64,000 nucleotides of DNA from Chloroflexi bacterium OLB13 (GCA_001567485.1 JZRA01000026.1:16008-80007), one strand, 5' to 3'; counted from the first letter of the stretch, positions 10,992 to 20,855 are shown. Numbers and translations: made by a program. The notes: generated by a model from the sequence alone, not told the origin.

Positions 10992-12887
10992 TCACTCGAC
11001 CAGTGTTTCCCACTCGACCATCGCTTCGTGCAGATCGGCCTCGGCCTGTGTGTAAGCCGCGCCCAAATCCGCCACACGGCCGGCGTCACCGGCGCTGCTG
11101 GCCTGCTCGATCTCACCGTGCAGCGTGTCGATACGGCCTTCGAGATCAGCGATGCGCGCCTCGACCGCCTCGATGCGCCGCTGAAGCTGAAACGGGTTGA
11201 GGCCGTGCTTGCGGGCGGAGGTCTGCGCGGCGGCTTTGGCCTTTTCAACCGGCCGCGCGGCCTGCGCGAGTTCGGCGGCGCGGGCCGCCTGTGCCTCTCG
11301 CCAACCGCGAAACTCCCGGTAGCTGCCTTCAAACACGGTCATCTCGCCACGGCGCACCGACCAGATTTGCGTCGCCAGCGCGTCGACCAGATAGCGGTCG
11401 TGGGTGACGAGGATGATCGTGCCGGAGAAGTCGGCCAGCACGGTTTGCAGCACCTCTTGGCTGTCGACGTCGAGGTGGTTGGTCGGCTCGTCCAGCAGCA
11501 GCAGGTTCGCGCCGGTCAGCGCCAGCTTGGCGAACGCCAGACGGCCGCGCTCGCCGCCGCTGAGCGTGTCGACGGTGCGGAACACGTCGTCACCGGTGAA
11601 CAGGTAGCGGGCGAGGTAGTCGCGTGCCTCGCTGACCTGCATCGGCTTGACCTGATAGATCTCGTCGATCAACGTCTTGCGCGGGTCGAGGCCCTCGTGC
11701 GCCTGCGCGAAGTAGCCGAGCTGTACGCTGGCCCCCAAGCGCGTCGAGCCGGCCAGCGGCGCGATCTGCTCGGTGATCGTCTTGAGGAAGGTCGATTTGC
11801 CCGCGCCGTTGGGGCCGATCAGGCCGACCGTTTCGCCGCGATACAGCGTGATGTCCGGCACCTCGAACAGCGGGCCGGTATCGTCATAACCGACCGCTAG
11901 CCCCTCGGTCATCAGCACCTTGTCGCCGCTGCGCAGGGCCGCTTGCAGATGCAGGCCCATCTCGCGCCGTTTGCCGCGCGGACGTTCGAGGATACGGCCG
12001 CCGCGCATCATCGTGTCGAGGCGGCGCTGGCGGCCCTTCGCCTGCCGTGTGTTCTGGCCGGCGATATTGCGCCTGATGTAGTCGAGTTCCTTGGCGAGAA
12101 ATTCCTGCTGCGCCTCGTACTCTTTGAGCCGGCGCTCGTAGCGTTCCTGCCGCTGCATGAGGTAATGCGAGTAGTTGCCACGATAGGTCTCGACGACGCC
12201 GAACTCCATCTCCCACACCGTCGCGGCGAAGGCGTCCATGAAGTAGCGGTCGTGGCTGACGGCCAGCACCGCGCCGGGGAAGCTTTTCAGGAAGTCTTCG
12301 AGCCATTCGATCGCCTCGATATCGAGGTGGTTGGTCGGCTCGTCGAGGATCAGCAGGTCGGGTTCTTCGAGCAGCAGACGGGCGAGCAGAGCGCGCGTCA
12401 TTTGGCCGCCGGACAGCTGACTCAGGCGCAGCGTGTCCTGCTCCGGCCGGAACCCCAGCCCTTGCAGTACCAAGCGGATGCGCTGTTCGTAGGTGTAGCC
12501 GCCGGCGTGCTCGAACTGGTCTTGCAGCACGCCGTAACGTCCCATCGCGGCCGGATCTGTTTCCAGCTTGCCGGCGAGATCGTGGAGTTCAGCCTCCATC
12601 TCGCGCAGGCGCTGGAACGCGGTGAGCTGTTCTTCGTACAGCGTGTGCTCGCCGAGCAGTTCGGGCCGCTGCGGTAGAAAGCCGACCTGAGCGCCGCGCG
12701 CGATATGCACCGTGCCTTCGCTGGGAATATCGCGGCCGACGAGGATATTGAGCAGAGTCGTCTTGCCTGCGCCGTTGGGGCCGACCAGCGCGACGCGTCC
12801 CTTTTGTGGGATTTCGACGCTGACGTCCCAGAAGATGTCATCCGGCCCGTAGGCTTTGGAGAGATTGTGCGTGGTCAGAATGGACAT
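10992..12887 (-). CDS. ABC-F family ATPase (Uup/EttA-like)
   Basis: 631 residues with two ABC cassettes and no membrane spans, the ABC-F layout. Cassette 1 has Walker A GPNGAGKTT (36-44), signature LSGGQMTRA and Walker B LLILDEPTNHLD. Cassette 2 has GPNGAGKSTF, LSGGERGRLA and LLLLDEPTNHLD. The charged inter-cassette linker and a C-terminal coiled coil (about 560-631) are typical. ABC-F proteins act on the ribosome in translation or antibiotic protection; which applies here cannot be told. I chose ATG 12887 (MSILTTHNL) because the longer open frame to 13106 runs through an intergenic repeat and has no homology-like content. Confidence 0.88.
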   Translation of the reverse strand: MSILTTHNLSKAYGPDDIFWDVSVEIPQKGRVALVGPNGAGKTTLLNILVGRDIPSEGTVHIARGAQVGFLPQRPELLGEHTLYEEQLTAFQRLREMEAELHDLAGKLETDPAAMGRYGVLQDQFEHAGGYTYEQRIRLVLQGLGFRPEQDTLRLSQLSGGQMTRALLARLLLEEPDLLILDEPTNHLDIEAIEWLEDFLKSFPGAVLAVSHDRYFMDAFAATVWEMEFGVVETYRGNYSHYLMQRQERYERRLKEYEAQQEFLAKELDYIRRNIAGQNTRQAKGRQRRLDTMMRGGRILERPRGKRREMGLHLQAALRSGDKVLMTEGLAVGYDDTGPLFEVPDITLYRGETVGLIGPNGAGKSTFLKTITEQIAPLAGSTRLGASVQLGYFAQAHEGLDPRKTLIDEIYQVKPMQVSEARDYLARYLFTGDDVFRTVDTLSGGERGRLAFAKLALTGANLLLLDEPTNHLDVDSQEVLQTVLADFSGTIILVTHDRYLVDALATQIWSVRRGEMTVFEGSYREFRGWREAQAARAAELAQAARPVEKAKAAAQTSARKHGLNPFQLQRRIEAVEARIADLEGRIDTLHGEIEQASSAGDAGRVADLGAAYTQAEADLHEAMVEWETLVE

Positions 12888-13225
12888 GACGAGTCGAGTA
12901 ACCGTTGACGTGCCGCGCGCCATTATACAACGGGGATCGCATACGCTTAGTGCAGGTTCGTGATGGGCGACGGACGATTTGAACCACAGAGGACGCCGAG
13001 CGCACAAGACGCACGTTCTGTTCGTCATCCAGCATCCGGCCCCACCACGCGCTTTGGCCGACCCTTGATCCCTGATCGTGAAGTTCTGATCTCCAGCCTT
13101 TGACATGTGTTAAACTCGCGTGTTCATGCACGGATTTTCGGGCGCATGCCGGTGCTTAGCGCGGTAATTGCCCTATCTATCCGCCGAACTTCTGCGGGTA
13201 TAAGACGACGCGATGAGGTGCTGAG
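12888..13225. other. Divergent intergenic region with a CACAGAGGAC-type repeat
   Basis: About 338 bases between the ABC-F gene and the mrp operon. It should hold the promoters of both, but no convincing -35/-10 pair was found. It contains one copy of the dispersed AACCACAGAGGAC repeat at about 12980-13018. Nothing coding is supported. Confidence 0.6.
12979..13018 (+). repeat. Dispersed AACCACAGAGGAC-type repeat, copy 1
   Basis: The segment has the pattern TTTGAACCACAGAGGACGCC followed by GAGCGCACAAGACGCAC. Similar segments occur at 19197-19236 (opposite orientation), 28529-28562, 51055-51094 and 51153-51192, all between genes. Confidence 0.7.
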
Positions 13226-16060
13226 GTGCTGCTGTTAACAGCCTTGCCGTTTGCTGCCGCGCTGATCCTGCTTTCACCGCTGGGCCGGCCGAAAGCGACT
13301 CGATATGCTCTGGCCGGATTCAGCGCAGCGCTTTTTCTCGGGTATGCCAGCGCGATCCCTTCTCTCGAATCCGGCCCCCTGATCGAAACCCTTCAATGGC
13401 TGCCCTCGCTGGGCATGACGCTGACGACCTATGTCGACGGACTGGCGCTGCTGTTCGCCCTGCTGGTCACTGGGGTTGGCGCGGTGGTCGCCTTCTACAC
13501 AGCGAACTACTTCGACGACGACGCGGACGCGCAGCGGTTCAGCGTGTTGTTCGCGGTGTTCATGGGTTCGATGCTGATGGTTGTGACATCCGGCAATCTG
13601 CTGATGACGTTCGTCGGCTGGGAAGGCACGTCGATCTTCTCGTTCCTGCTGATCGGCTTCGATGGCGGACAAAGCGGGCGGAAAGGTGATGAGGCCCGCG
13701 CCGGCGCTTTGCGCGCGTTTATCGTCACCGGAGCCGGCGGGTTGGCGCTGATCGTTGGCGTCGTGCTGTTGGGCACGGCGGCAGGAAGCTATGAACTGGC
13801 CGACGTCCTCGCGGCCCCCGGCCTGCGCAGTCACGGCCTGTACGGCGCTGTCGTCGGGCTGATCGCGCTGGCGGCGTTCACCAAGTCGGCGCAGTTCCCG
13901 TTCCACTTCTGGCTGCCCGGCGCGATGTCCGCCCCCAGCCCGGCCTCGGCGTATCTGCACGCGGCGACAATGGTCAAGGCCGGCGTGTTCCTACTGCTGC
14001 GCCTTCAACCGGCGCTGGGTGATACGACGCTGTGGACGACGCTGCTTACCGTGGTCGGACTCATCACGTTCGTGCTGGGCGCGGCCATCGCTACCCGACA
14101 GCGCGATATGAAGGGGCTGCTGGCGTATACCACGGTCAGCGCGCTCGGCTCGCTGGTCGCGTTGATCGGCCTGCCGGAGTCGCTTGGGATCAAGGCGGCA
14201 TTGGTTGGCGTCGCAGCACACGGCGCATACAAGGCCGCACTTTTCTTGATGACCGGCGTGATCGAACACGCGACGGGAAGCCGTGACCTCGACGAACTGG
14301 GCGGGTTGCGCCGGAGCATGCCCGGCGCGCTGGCCGTCGTCGCGATTTCATCGCTGTCGATGGCGGGGCTGCCGCCGCTGCTCGGGTTCATGGCGAAGGA
14401 CAGTCTGATCGAAGCGTCTTTCCCTGAACCGCTGGCGTCGATCTTCCCGTTGGCCGCCGTAATGGCCGGAAGTATCCTGATGGTCGTCAGCGCGCTGACC
14501 GTGCTGCGCGACCCATTCCTCAAAGAGCCGCCGGCGCCGCATTCCCCCGCTGGGGGCCATGACGACAAGCACGCTGGCGACGTTCATCACCCGCACACCA
14601 ACCGCCTGCTCACCCTCGGGCCAGCTGTATTGGCCGCGGCGACCGTATTGATCCCGTTCACCCTGCCGCAAACGCTCGATCCGCTGCTGAGTTCGGCGCT
14701 GGGCAAGGTGACTCATCTCCACCTCTTTCCCGATCACCCTGAGCCGTTGATCCTGAGCCTGCTGGCGCTGGGGATCGGGATTGCCCTGCTTCCGTCGCGG
14801 GCGGCATGGTCGCGCTGGTTTGCGATCTCGTGGATACCGTCAGGCTCGCGTGTATACAGCGGGATCACACGCTCGGTCGATCTCATCGGCGACGCGGCTG
14901 TCTCGCTGCAAACCGGCCGGGTACGGCAGTATCTCTACACGATCTGGGGCGCTCTGGCGGTGCTCGTGATCTTGATGGTCGGCTCGCAGAGCGGCTTGAC
15001 GATCTTACAGGGCGTGCCGCTGAAGTTGACCCGCCCCGGCACGGATGCCGTCAAGATCGCGCTGTTGGCGCTGTCCACCACCGCGACGATCTACTCCATC
15101 ATCACACGCCGGCACCTGTTGGCGGCGCTGGCGCTCGGCGTGTCGGGATATGCGCTGGGCGGTATATTTCTGCTCGAACCCGCGCCGGATGTCGCCCTCG
15201 TGCAAATTCTGGTCGAGACGCTCGGCACCGTGCTCATCATCCTGATGATTACGCGGCTCGACGCCACCAACAGCCGTATGCGTCTGGACGTCATGCGCGA
15301 TCTGTGGTCGACCTCGGCAATCGGCAAAGCGCGCGATGTCATCATTGCGGCGATTATCGGCGGGGCGGTGGCGCTGGTGGCGGTGACGGCCGTGATCAGC
15401 CGGCCCGAACGCAGCGAGTTGAATCCGCCAATCGCCGAGTGGCACCTGCTGCATACATACCCTGAGATCAAGATCACTGACGCCGTCGGCGCAATCGTGA
15501 CCGACTTTCGCGGAACCGACACGGTGTTCGAAATCACCGTGCTGGCGATGGCCGGCCTCGGCGTGCTGACCCTTCTGACCCAGCCCGGAACCGGCACACG
15601 CGCGAAACACGTCCGTAATGAGTCGAGGCTGGACACCCCGTTAACCTCCTTCGCGCTTAGGCTGGTCTTTCCATTTGCGCTGCTGGTCGCGCTGTCGCAG
15701 CTGTTGTACGGCGGCAGCGGCCCCGGCGACGGGTTCACCGCGGGTGTGATCGCAGGGCTGAGCGTGTCGCTGTCGTATATCGTGCGTGGATTTCAGCGCA
15801 CACGCGCCGCTTACCCGTGGCTCAAGCCGCGACGGTTCATCGTCGCGGGGCTGGCGCTGGCGCTGGGGAATGCGGTCGGCTGGATGTTGATCAACGGCGC
15901 GCCGTTTCTGCGGGTGCAGGATTTCGGGGACGCGCCCGCAGGGCTGCATTTCAGCTCGACGCTGCTGTTTGAGACCGCGATCATGCTGGCGGTCTTCGGC
16001 ACGATTACCCTCATCATGGATACGATAGCGCATCCGGTCGCCGAGGAGGAAGAAGGATGA
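13226..16060 (+). CDS. mrpA: Na+/H+ antiporter subunit A, fused A-B (MrpA/MnhA)
   Basis: 944 residues, the largest Mrp subunit. Residues about 60-430 form the proton-conducting antiporter module shared with NuoL (for example FPFHFWLPGAMSAPSPASAYLHA split over two motifs near 225-245). A DUF4040-type membrane module follows at about 590-670. The C-terminus (about 800-944), with YGGSGPGDGFTAGVIAG, is the MrpB/MnhB domain, so no separate mrpB is needed. The start is GTG at 13226 with a weak purine-rich site upstream. The stop overlaps mrpC by 4 bases (ATGA). It works in a membrane complex exchanging Na+ for H+. Confidence 0.92.
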   Translation: MLLLTALPFAAALILLSPLGRPKATRYALAGFSAALFLGYASAIPSLESGPLIETLQWLPSLGMTLTTYVDGLALLFALLVTGVGAVVAFYTANYFDDDADAQRFSVLFAVFMGSMLMVVTSGNLLMTFVGWEGTSIFSFLLIGFDGGQSGRKGDEARAGALRAFIVTGAGGLALIVGVVLLGTAAGSYELADVLAAPGLRSHGLYGAVVGLIALAAFTKSAQFPFHFWLPGAMSAPSPASAYLHAATMVKAGVFLLLRLQPALGDTTLWTTLLTVVGLITFVLGAAIATRQRDMKGLLAYTTVSALGSLVALIGLPESLGIKAALVGVAAHGAYKAALFLMTGVIEHATGSRDLDELGGLRRSMPGALAVVAISSLSMAGLPPLLGFMAKDSLIEASFPEPLASIFPLAAVMAGSILMVVSALTVLRDPFLKEPPAPHSPAGGHDDKHAGDVHHPHTNRLLTLGPAVLAAATVLIPFTLPQTLDPLLSSALGKVTHLHLFPDHPEPLILSLLALGIGIALLPSRAAWSRWFAISWIPSGSRVYSGITRSVDLIGDAAVSLQTGRVRQYLYTIWGALAVLVILMVGSQSGLTILQGVPLKLTRPGTDAVKIALLALSTTATIYSIITRRHLLAALALGVSGYALGGIFLLEPAPDVALVQILVETLGTVLIILMITRLDATNSRMRLDVMRDLWSTSAIGKARDVIIAAIIGGAVALVAVTAVISRPERSELNPPIAEWHLLHTYPEIKITDAVGAIVTDFRGTDTVFEITVLAMAGLGVLTLLTQPGTGTRAKHVRNESRLDTPLTSFALRLVFPFALLVALSQLLYGGSGPGDGFTAGVIAGLSVSLSYIVRGFQRTRAAYPWLKPRRFIVAGLALALGNAVGWMLINGAPFLRVQDFGDAPAGLHFSSTLLFETAIMLAVFGTITLIMDTIAHPVAEEEEG

Positions 16061-16422
16061 ACGTCATCTTCGCGGTCGTCACCGGCATCCTGTTCGGGCT
16101 GGGCGTGTTTCAACTGCTCCGCCGCGATCTGATCAAGGTGGCGATGGGCTTCTATATCCTGTTCACGGCCATCAACCTGCTCTTTCTGGCGGTCGGTGCT
16201 TACAACGGCGAGACCGCCGCGTATGTGACGCCGGACAAGGTAACGACGCTGGCTGAAGCTGTCCCTCAGGGTGTGCCGAGCGATCCGCTCGTACAGGCGC
16301 TGCTGCTGACCGCCATCGTCATCAGCTTCGGCAGTTATGCGCTGCTCTTGGGCATGTTGAACGTCGTCGCCCAGCGCAGCAAATCGCTGAACACCGACCG
16401 TATGAACAATCTGGTGAAATAG
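16057..16422 (+). CDS. mrpC: Na+/H+ antiporter subunit C (MrpC/MnhC)
   Basis: 121 residues with three hydrophobic helices, homologous in layout to NuoK. The central block FYILFTAINLLFLAVGAY (about 32-49) and the C-terminal helix with ALLLTAIVISFGSYALLL are typical of MnhC. ATG overlaps the stop of mrpA (ATGA), so translation is probably coupled. mrpD follows after 2 nt. Confidence 0.92.
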   Translation: MNVIFAVVTGILFGLGVFQLLRRDLIKVAMGFYILFTAINLLFLAVGAYNGETAAYVTPDKVTTLAEAVPQGVPSDPLVQALLLTAIVISFGSYALLLGMLNVVAQRSKSLNTDRMNNLVK

Positions 16423-16424
16423 CT

Positions 16425-17941
16425 ATGGCGCACAACAACTGGCTTGTCCTTACTCCGGTGCTGACGCACCTGCTGGCGGGTGTTGTGTCGCTGGCCCTGT
16501 GGCGATATAACCGCGCGCAGCGTGTGTTGGGTGTATTCAGCGGGGGCTTGGCGGCGCTGTTCATCGCTGCGCTGGCGATCGGCGTAGCGCAGAACGGGAC
16601 ACAGGTCTACCGCTTGGGCGGATGGCAGCCACCGTACGGCATCGCGCTGGCAATTGACGGCTTATCGGTGTTCTTTCTGGCGATGGTCGCCGTCGTCGTG
16701 TTTGCGGCGATGCTGTATACGTGGCAGTGCGCCGATAAGTGCATGAAACGCAGCAGTTACATCCCGCTGGCGCTGATGCAAGCGGCGGCTTTGAACGGCA
16801 CGTTCCTCACCGGCGACATCTTCACATTCTTCGTGTTCATGGAGCTGCTGGTCGTGACCTCGGTCGTCCTCGTCGCTGGAAGCGATAACCCGGATGGCAT
16901 CGAGGCGGCGACCAAGTACCTGCTGATTAGCGCGTGCGGCACGTTGTTCCTGCTGATCGGAATCGCCATGATCTACGGCAGCTTTGGCACGCTGAACATG
17001 GCGGACATCGCCCGTCTTTCGGCCGAGACCGGCGGCACCGGCCTGACCAACGCCTCGGCCGTCGTGCTGATGTGCGCGTTCCTGCTCAAAGGCGCGGTGT
17101 TCCCGTTTCACTTCTGGCAGCCGGATTTTCACACCACGCGCCCGCGCCGCAGTCTGCGCTGCTGTCGTCGGTGGTGGTCAAGGTCGGGGTGTACGGCTTG
17201 CTGCGCCTGATCACCCTGCTGCTGCCCGGATCGGCCCCGACGCTGCGCCTCGTGTTGATCATGCTTGGCCTGATCGGCATCGGGTTTGGCGGCGTAACCG
17301 CTTTGCGGACACACAACGTCAAGCGTATTCTGGCGTATTCGACGCTGGCGCAGATCGGGTTCATCCTGCTCGCGATCGGCTGGGGCACGCCGCTGGCGCT
17401 GGCCGCCGCGTTGATCTACGCCTTCAATCACGCGCTGATCAAGTCGGCGCTGCTGATGTTGGCGGGGCTTGTGGCGAGCCGTACCACGACCAAGACGTCA
17501 TCGCTAGCCGCCAGCCACGGGGTCGGATACGGCATGCCGTGGATTAGCGCGCTGTTCTTCGTCGGCGGGCTGGCGCTGGCCGGCATCCCGCCGCTGAACG
17601 GGTTCATCAGCAAACTGGCGATTGTGCAAGGCGGCGCTGAAGCTGCGCAGTCCGGCGATCCAAACAGCTGGGTGTGGTTAGGGCTGGCGGTCGCGGGCAG
17701 TATCCTGTCGCTGTTGTATATCACCAACACATGGCAGAACGTGTTCCAAAAGCCGCCCGATAACCGCACCGCCAACCTCAAGCCGGAGGGCGAAGGGGAC
17801 TCGTGGCTGGCGCCGGCGCTGCTGATCGGCGCGTGCGTGGCGCTCGGACTATTCGCCGCGCCGCTGGTCGATGCCGCGCAGTCGATCGCTGTGCAGATCA
17901 CGCAGCCCGCGCTGTATATCTCGGCCGTGTTGGGTGGCTAG
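16425..17941 (+). CDS. mrpD: Na+/H+ antiporter subunit D (MrpD/MnhD), with one frameshift
   Basis: The frame opening at ATG 16425 encodes an NuoN/NuoM-type antiporter subunit up to FPFHFWQPDFHTT. It then breaks, and the remainder (APAPQSALLSSVVVKVGVYG onward) continues in another frame to 17941. Adding one base near 17133-17138 (ACCAC to ACCACC) joins them into about 505 residues, the normal MrpD length, and restores the conserved helix containing PDxHTTAPAPxSALLSS. The flanking mrp genes are intact. The lesion is therefore probably a sequencing indel, though a real mutation is not excluded. Confidence 0.85.
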
Positions 17942-17962
17942 CGACACAAGGAGGAAGTGACG

Positions 17963-18478
17963 ATGCACTGGGTGCGCACGACACTGCAATACATCTTCAT
18001 CGCCGCCGTGATCGGCGCGCTGTGGATAATCTTGACCGCGCAGCTCTCGGTCGAAGGCTGGGCCGTGGGCGCGGTGTTGGGCTTCGTGATGCTGATCGCC
18101 GTGCGCGGTAGGCAGGGCGTGAACGTGCGACCGCTCGAACTGCCCCAACGCGTCGTGTGGCTGATCGTCTACCTGATCGTCCTTGAGCGCGACATCATCG
18201 TGGCGTCTATCGACGTGACCCTGCGTATCCTCGGCGTGCGCAAGGTCGACTCGGGGATCATCCGCGTGGATGTCGGCGATGAACGGCGGGAGGTCGCCGC
18301 CCTGACCGCGCACGGCATCACTATCACGCCGGGGCAGTTGGTCGTCGACTTCGATCACGTCGGCGATGAGCGCCACGTCTACGTCCACTGTTTGAGCGTC
18401 ACCGACTCGCAGGATACGCTCGAATCGGATCAAACGCGCCGGATGCGCTTCTTCAGGAGGATTCTAGGCAATGGCTGA
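17963..18478 (+). CDS. mrpE: Na+/H+ antiporter subunit E (MrpE/MnhE)
   Basis: 171 residues: two N-terminal membrane helices (about 8-50), a third at about 65-85, and a cytoplasmic domain ending in LSVTDSQDTLESDQTRRM, as in MnhE. I chose ATG 17963 because AAGGAGG (17948-17954) lies 8 nt before it; the in-frame GTG at 17957 would leave only 2 nt. The 3' end overlaps mrpF by 8 nt. Confidence 0.9.
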   Translation: MHWVRTTLQYIFIAAVIGALWIILTAQLSVEGWAVGAVLGFVMLIAVRGRQGVNVRPLELPQRVVWLIVYLIVLERDIIVASIDVTLRILGVRKVDSGIIRVDVGDERREVAALTAHGITITPGQLVVDFDHVGDERHVYVHCLSVTDSQDTLESDQTRRMRFFRRILGNG

Positions 18479-18743
18479 GATGCGCGGACTCTTCGACCTT
18501 ATCCTGATCGTGATGGTGGCGCTGTTGGTCTGCGTGGCTACCCGTGTATTTCGTGGCCGCACCCCAGTCGACCGGCTTCAAGCGTCCGACCTGATCTCTA
18601 CGTTGGTGATGGCGATTGTCGCGGTGGTGGGGCTAGCGCAGCAGTCGACTATGCTGATCGACCTCGGCATCGCGCTGGCGGCGTTCAGCTTTATCGGCAC
18701 GCTGGCGATCGCGCGTTTTATTGGCGATGGGAAGGTGTTCTGA
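18471..18743 (+). CDS. mrpF: Na+/H+ antiporter subunit F (MrpF/MnhF)
   Basis: 90 residues with three hydrophobic helices. The loop RGRTPVDRLQASDLIST (about 28-44) is characteristic of MnhF. AGGAGG at 18453-18458 provides the ribosome site. The gene overlaps mrpE, and its last base is shared with the start codon of mrpG. Confidence 0.9.
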   Translation: MAEMRGLFDLILIVMVALLVCVATRVFRGRTPVDRLQASDLISTLVMAIVAVVGLAQQSTMLIDLGIALAAFSFIGTLAIARFIGDGKVF

Positions 18744-19069
18744 TGCAGGTCGTCGGCGCTGCTTTGCTCATCGCCGGAACCGTGTTCTCGGTCATCGGCG
18801 TATACGGGTTCATGGTCACGTTCAAGAACGCTTATGAGCGCTTGCACGCGTCCGGCACGGTTGTGACGCTGGGCCTCGTGTTGATCCTCGTCGGCGTGGC
18901 GGTCTTGCAGCCCGCCGTATGGACGAAGGTTGTCGTACTGATCGGCTTCATGATGCTGACGTCGCCGGTCGCCGGTCATGCGATTGCGAAGGCGGCGCAC
19001 AACCAGCATCTGCCGGCGGGTCAACGGGATGATCTCGCCGAAGTGCGCAAGCAGCAGGCAGGAGACTGA
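18743..19069 (+). CDS. mrpG: Na+/H+ antiporter subunit G (MrpG/MnhG)
   Basis: 108 residues with three membrane helices. The motif FKNAYERLHASGTVVTLG and the later LTSPVAGHAIAKAAH match the MnhG/PhaG family. It is the last gene of the operon, order A(B)-C-D-E-F-G. Mrp complexes support sodium and pH homeostasis and can be linked to respiratory energetics. Confidence 0.9.
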   Translation: MQVVGAALLIAGTVFSVIGVYGFMVTFKNAYERLHASGTVVTLGLVLILVGVAVLQPAVWTKVVVLIGFMMLTSPVAGHAIAKAAHNQHLPAGQRDDLAEVRKQQAGD

Positions 19070-19367
19070 GCGACGCGGGGCCGTGGTCGGATACCGGTAT
19101 TCAGGTGTCAGGATGTGAGAATCGAGCCGGGATGTAAGGTATTCTGGCAGCGTGAGAGCTGCGCGGCGGCCGCAGCATACCGCGCCCCTGCGGATCACCC
19201 TCTGCGTCCTTTGTGTCCTTCGTGGTTCAATCGTTTCCACTGCATGTACCCTCCCCGCATCACGTTCTACCCGGCACTCCGCACGCCCCCTTACCCCGGC
19301 GGCATTGGCGAACCGGCCGTGTGTCGGGTAACGTACTGATCGCGCTACGTACTCAGCAAGGAGCGTC
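19070..19367. other. Intergenic region after the mrp operon
   Basis: About 298 bases with no supported gene. It holds one inverted copy of the dispersed AACCACAGAGGAC repeat near 19197-19236. An AAGGAG ribosome site at 19358-19363 serves the Nudix gene. Confidence 0.55.
19197..19236 (-). repeat. Dispersed AACCACAGAGGAC-type repeat, copy 2 (inverted)
   Basis: The plus strand reads TGCGTCCTTTGTGTCCTTCG then TGGTTCAAT, the reverse complement of the family found at 12979, 28529, 51055 and 51153. It lies in the gap after mrpG. Confidence 0.7.
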
Positions 19368-19829
19368 ATGCCACCTCACATCCGCGTCAGCGCCAGCGCC
19401 GTGATCGTCCGCAGAGGTCATATCCTGCTGGTGAAATTCGATGACCGCACCGGCCCACATTACAATCTACCCGGCGGTGGCGCCGATCCGGGCGAGACGG
19501 TCGAAGAAGCGTGTATCCGCGAGGTGTACGAGGAAGCCGGCGCGAGAATCACCATTGGCCGGCTGCTGATGGTGCGCGAGTACGAGCCGGTGCGCTGCCG
19601 CAGCGCGTTTGGCAAACGGCATAAGCTCAACCTCGTCTTCGAGGGACTGCTGCTGCCGGGCAGCGAGCCGCGCATGCCCCATAAGCCCGACGCGCATCAA
19701 ATCGGTGTGGAGTGGGTGGCGCTTAATGCGCTGCCGCACCTCAACCTCGTCAGCCCAAGCCTGCCCGGACAGATCGCGCGCAGCTTGCGCGGCGCGAGCA
19801 AGCCGTACTACGTACGAGAGGAATGTTGA
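19368..19829 (+). CDS. Nudix hydrolase
   Basis: 153 residues. The Nudix box GGGADPGETVEEACIREVYE followed by EAGARI (about 37-62) has the GX5EX7REUXEEXGU pattern with all metal-binding Glu present. Such enzymes hydrolyse nucleoside diphosphates linked to another moiety; the substrate is not evident. ATG 19368 has AAGGAG 4 nt upstream. The dehydrogenase gene follows almost without a gap, so the two may be co-transcribed. Confidence 0.88.
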   Translation: MPPHIRVSASAVIVRRGHILLVKFDDRTGPHYNLPGGGADPGETVEEACIREVYEEAGARITIGRLLMVREYEPVRCRSAFGKRHKLNLVFEGLLLPGSEPRMPHKPDAHQIGVEWVALNALPHLNLVSPSLPGQIARSLRGASKPYYVREEC

Positions 19830-19831
19830 CC

Positions 19832-20854
19832 ATGCCCGATGTCGAAAGCAAACCGCCGCGCATCGTCGTGACCGCCCCGGTGAGCGATGCGCTGATGGAT
19901 CAGTACCGCGCCATCGCGCCGGGTTATCGTGTCGACCGCTTCAAGGATGAAGTGCCGAACTCGGTATGGGGAGACGCCGAAGTGCTGTTCGCCGGCTCGC
20001 TGTATCCAGCCCCTGAACAGGCCCCGCGCCTGCGCTGGATCCAAACCATGTCCGCCGGGTTCGACGGCCCGCTGCGCCGTCCGGTCGCGCAGCTTAACGA
20101 CATCACGCTGACGTCGGTCAGCGGCATCCACGCCACCGCCATCGCCGAGTTTTGCCTCGGCATGATGCTGGCGCTGAATCTGAAGATTCCGGCGATGCTC
20201 GACCTCAAGCGCGAGAAGAAATGGGGCCGGGATGACGAACGCTTCCGGCCCGCGCCGCTTCGCGGACAGACAGTCGGTATCGTCGGCTATGGCAGCATCG
20301 GCCGCGAGCTGGCCCGTCTGTGCGCCGCGCTGGGGATGACCGTGCTGGCCGCCAAACGCGACGCTATGAAGCCGGAAGCAGGCGACGTGTTCACGCTGCA
20401 CGAGGGGACGGGCGACCCCGCGGGTGACATCCCCGCGCGCCTGTACCCCGGTCAGGCCGTCACCACGATGGCGCGCGAGTGCGATTTTCTGGTCGTCACC
20501 GTGCCGCTGACCGACGCCACCCGCCACACCATCGACGCGCGCGTGTTCGAAGCCATGAAGCCGACGGCCTACTTTATCAACATCGCGCGCGGCAGCATCG
20601 CCGACGAGCCGGCGCTGATCGCCGCGCTGCAGGCCGGTGACATCGCTGGCGCGGCGCTCGATGTGTTCAGCGCCGAGCCGCTGCCTGCCGACAACCTGCT
20701 GTGGACACTGCCGAACGTCATCATCAGCCCGCATGTGTCGGGGGGATTTCCGGAATATGCCGAGGCCGCCGGCAAGGTGTTCGCCGAGAACCTGCGCCGC
20801 TACGTCGAGCGTAAGCCGCTGCTCAACGTCCTCGACCGGACACGAGGGTACTGA
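19832..20854 (+). CDS. D-2-hydroxyacid dehydrogenase family protein
   Basis: About 340 residues. The Rossmann motif GIVGYGSIGRELAR (about 143-156) binds NAD(P). The catalytic Arg lies in NIARGSIADE, Glu in DVFSAEPLP and His in ISPHVSGGFPEY. An insertion of about 45 residues between the Rossmann motif and the second half is typical of glyoxylate/hydroxypyruvate reductase-like members. ATG 19832 is preferred, since GAGAGG at 19815-19820 is correctly spaced; the ATG at 19823 is too close. The substrate is unknown. The TPR gene begins 1 nt after its stop. Confidence 0.85.
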   Translation: MPDVESKPPRIVVTAPVSDALMDQYRAIAPGYRVDRFKDEVPNSVWGDAEVLFAGSLYPAPEQAPRLRWIQTMSAGFDGPLRRPVAQLNDITLTSVSGIHATAIAEFCLGMMLALNLKIPAMLDLKREKKWGRDDERFRPAPLRGQTVGIVGYGSIGRELARLCAALGMTVLAAKRDAMKPEAGDVFTLHEGTGDPAGDIPARLYPGQAVTTMARECDFLVVTVPLTDATRHTIDARVFEAMKPTAYFINIARGSIADEPALIAALQAGDIAGAALDVFSAEPLPADNLLWTLPNVIISPHVSGGFPEYAEAAGKVFAENLRRYVERKPLLNVLDRTRGY

Positions 20855-20855
20855 G

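Noticed and set aside
12888..13106. N-terminal extension of the ABC-F protein
   Set aside because: It reads through a dispersed repeat, and ABC-F proteins begin close to the motif found at 12887.
19823..20854. Start at ATG 19823 for the dehydrogenase
   Set aside because: The purine-rich ribosome site at 19815-19820 would be only 2-3 nt away; ATG 19832 fits better.
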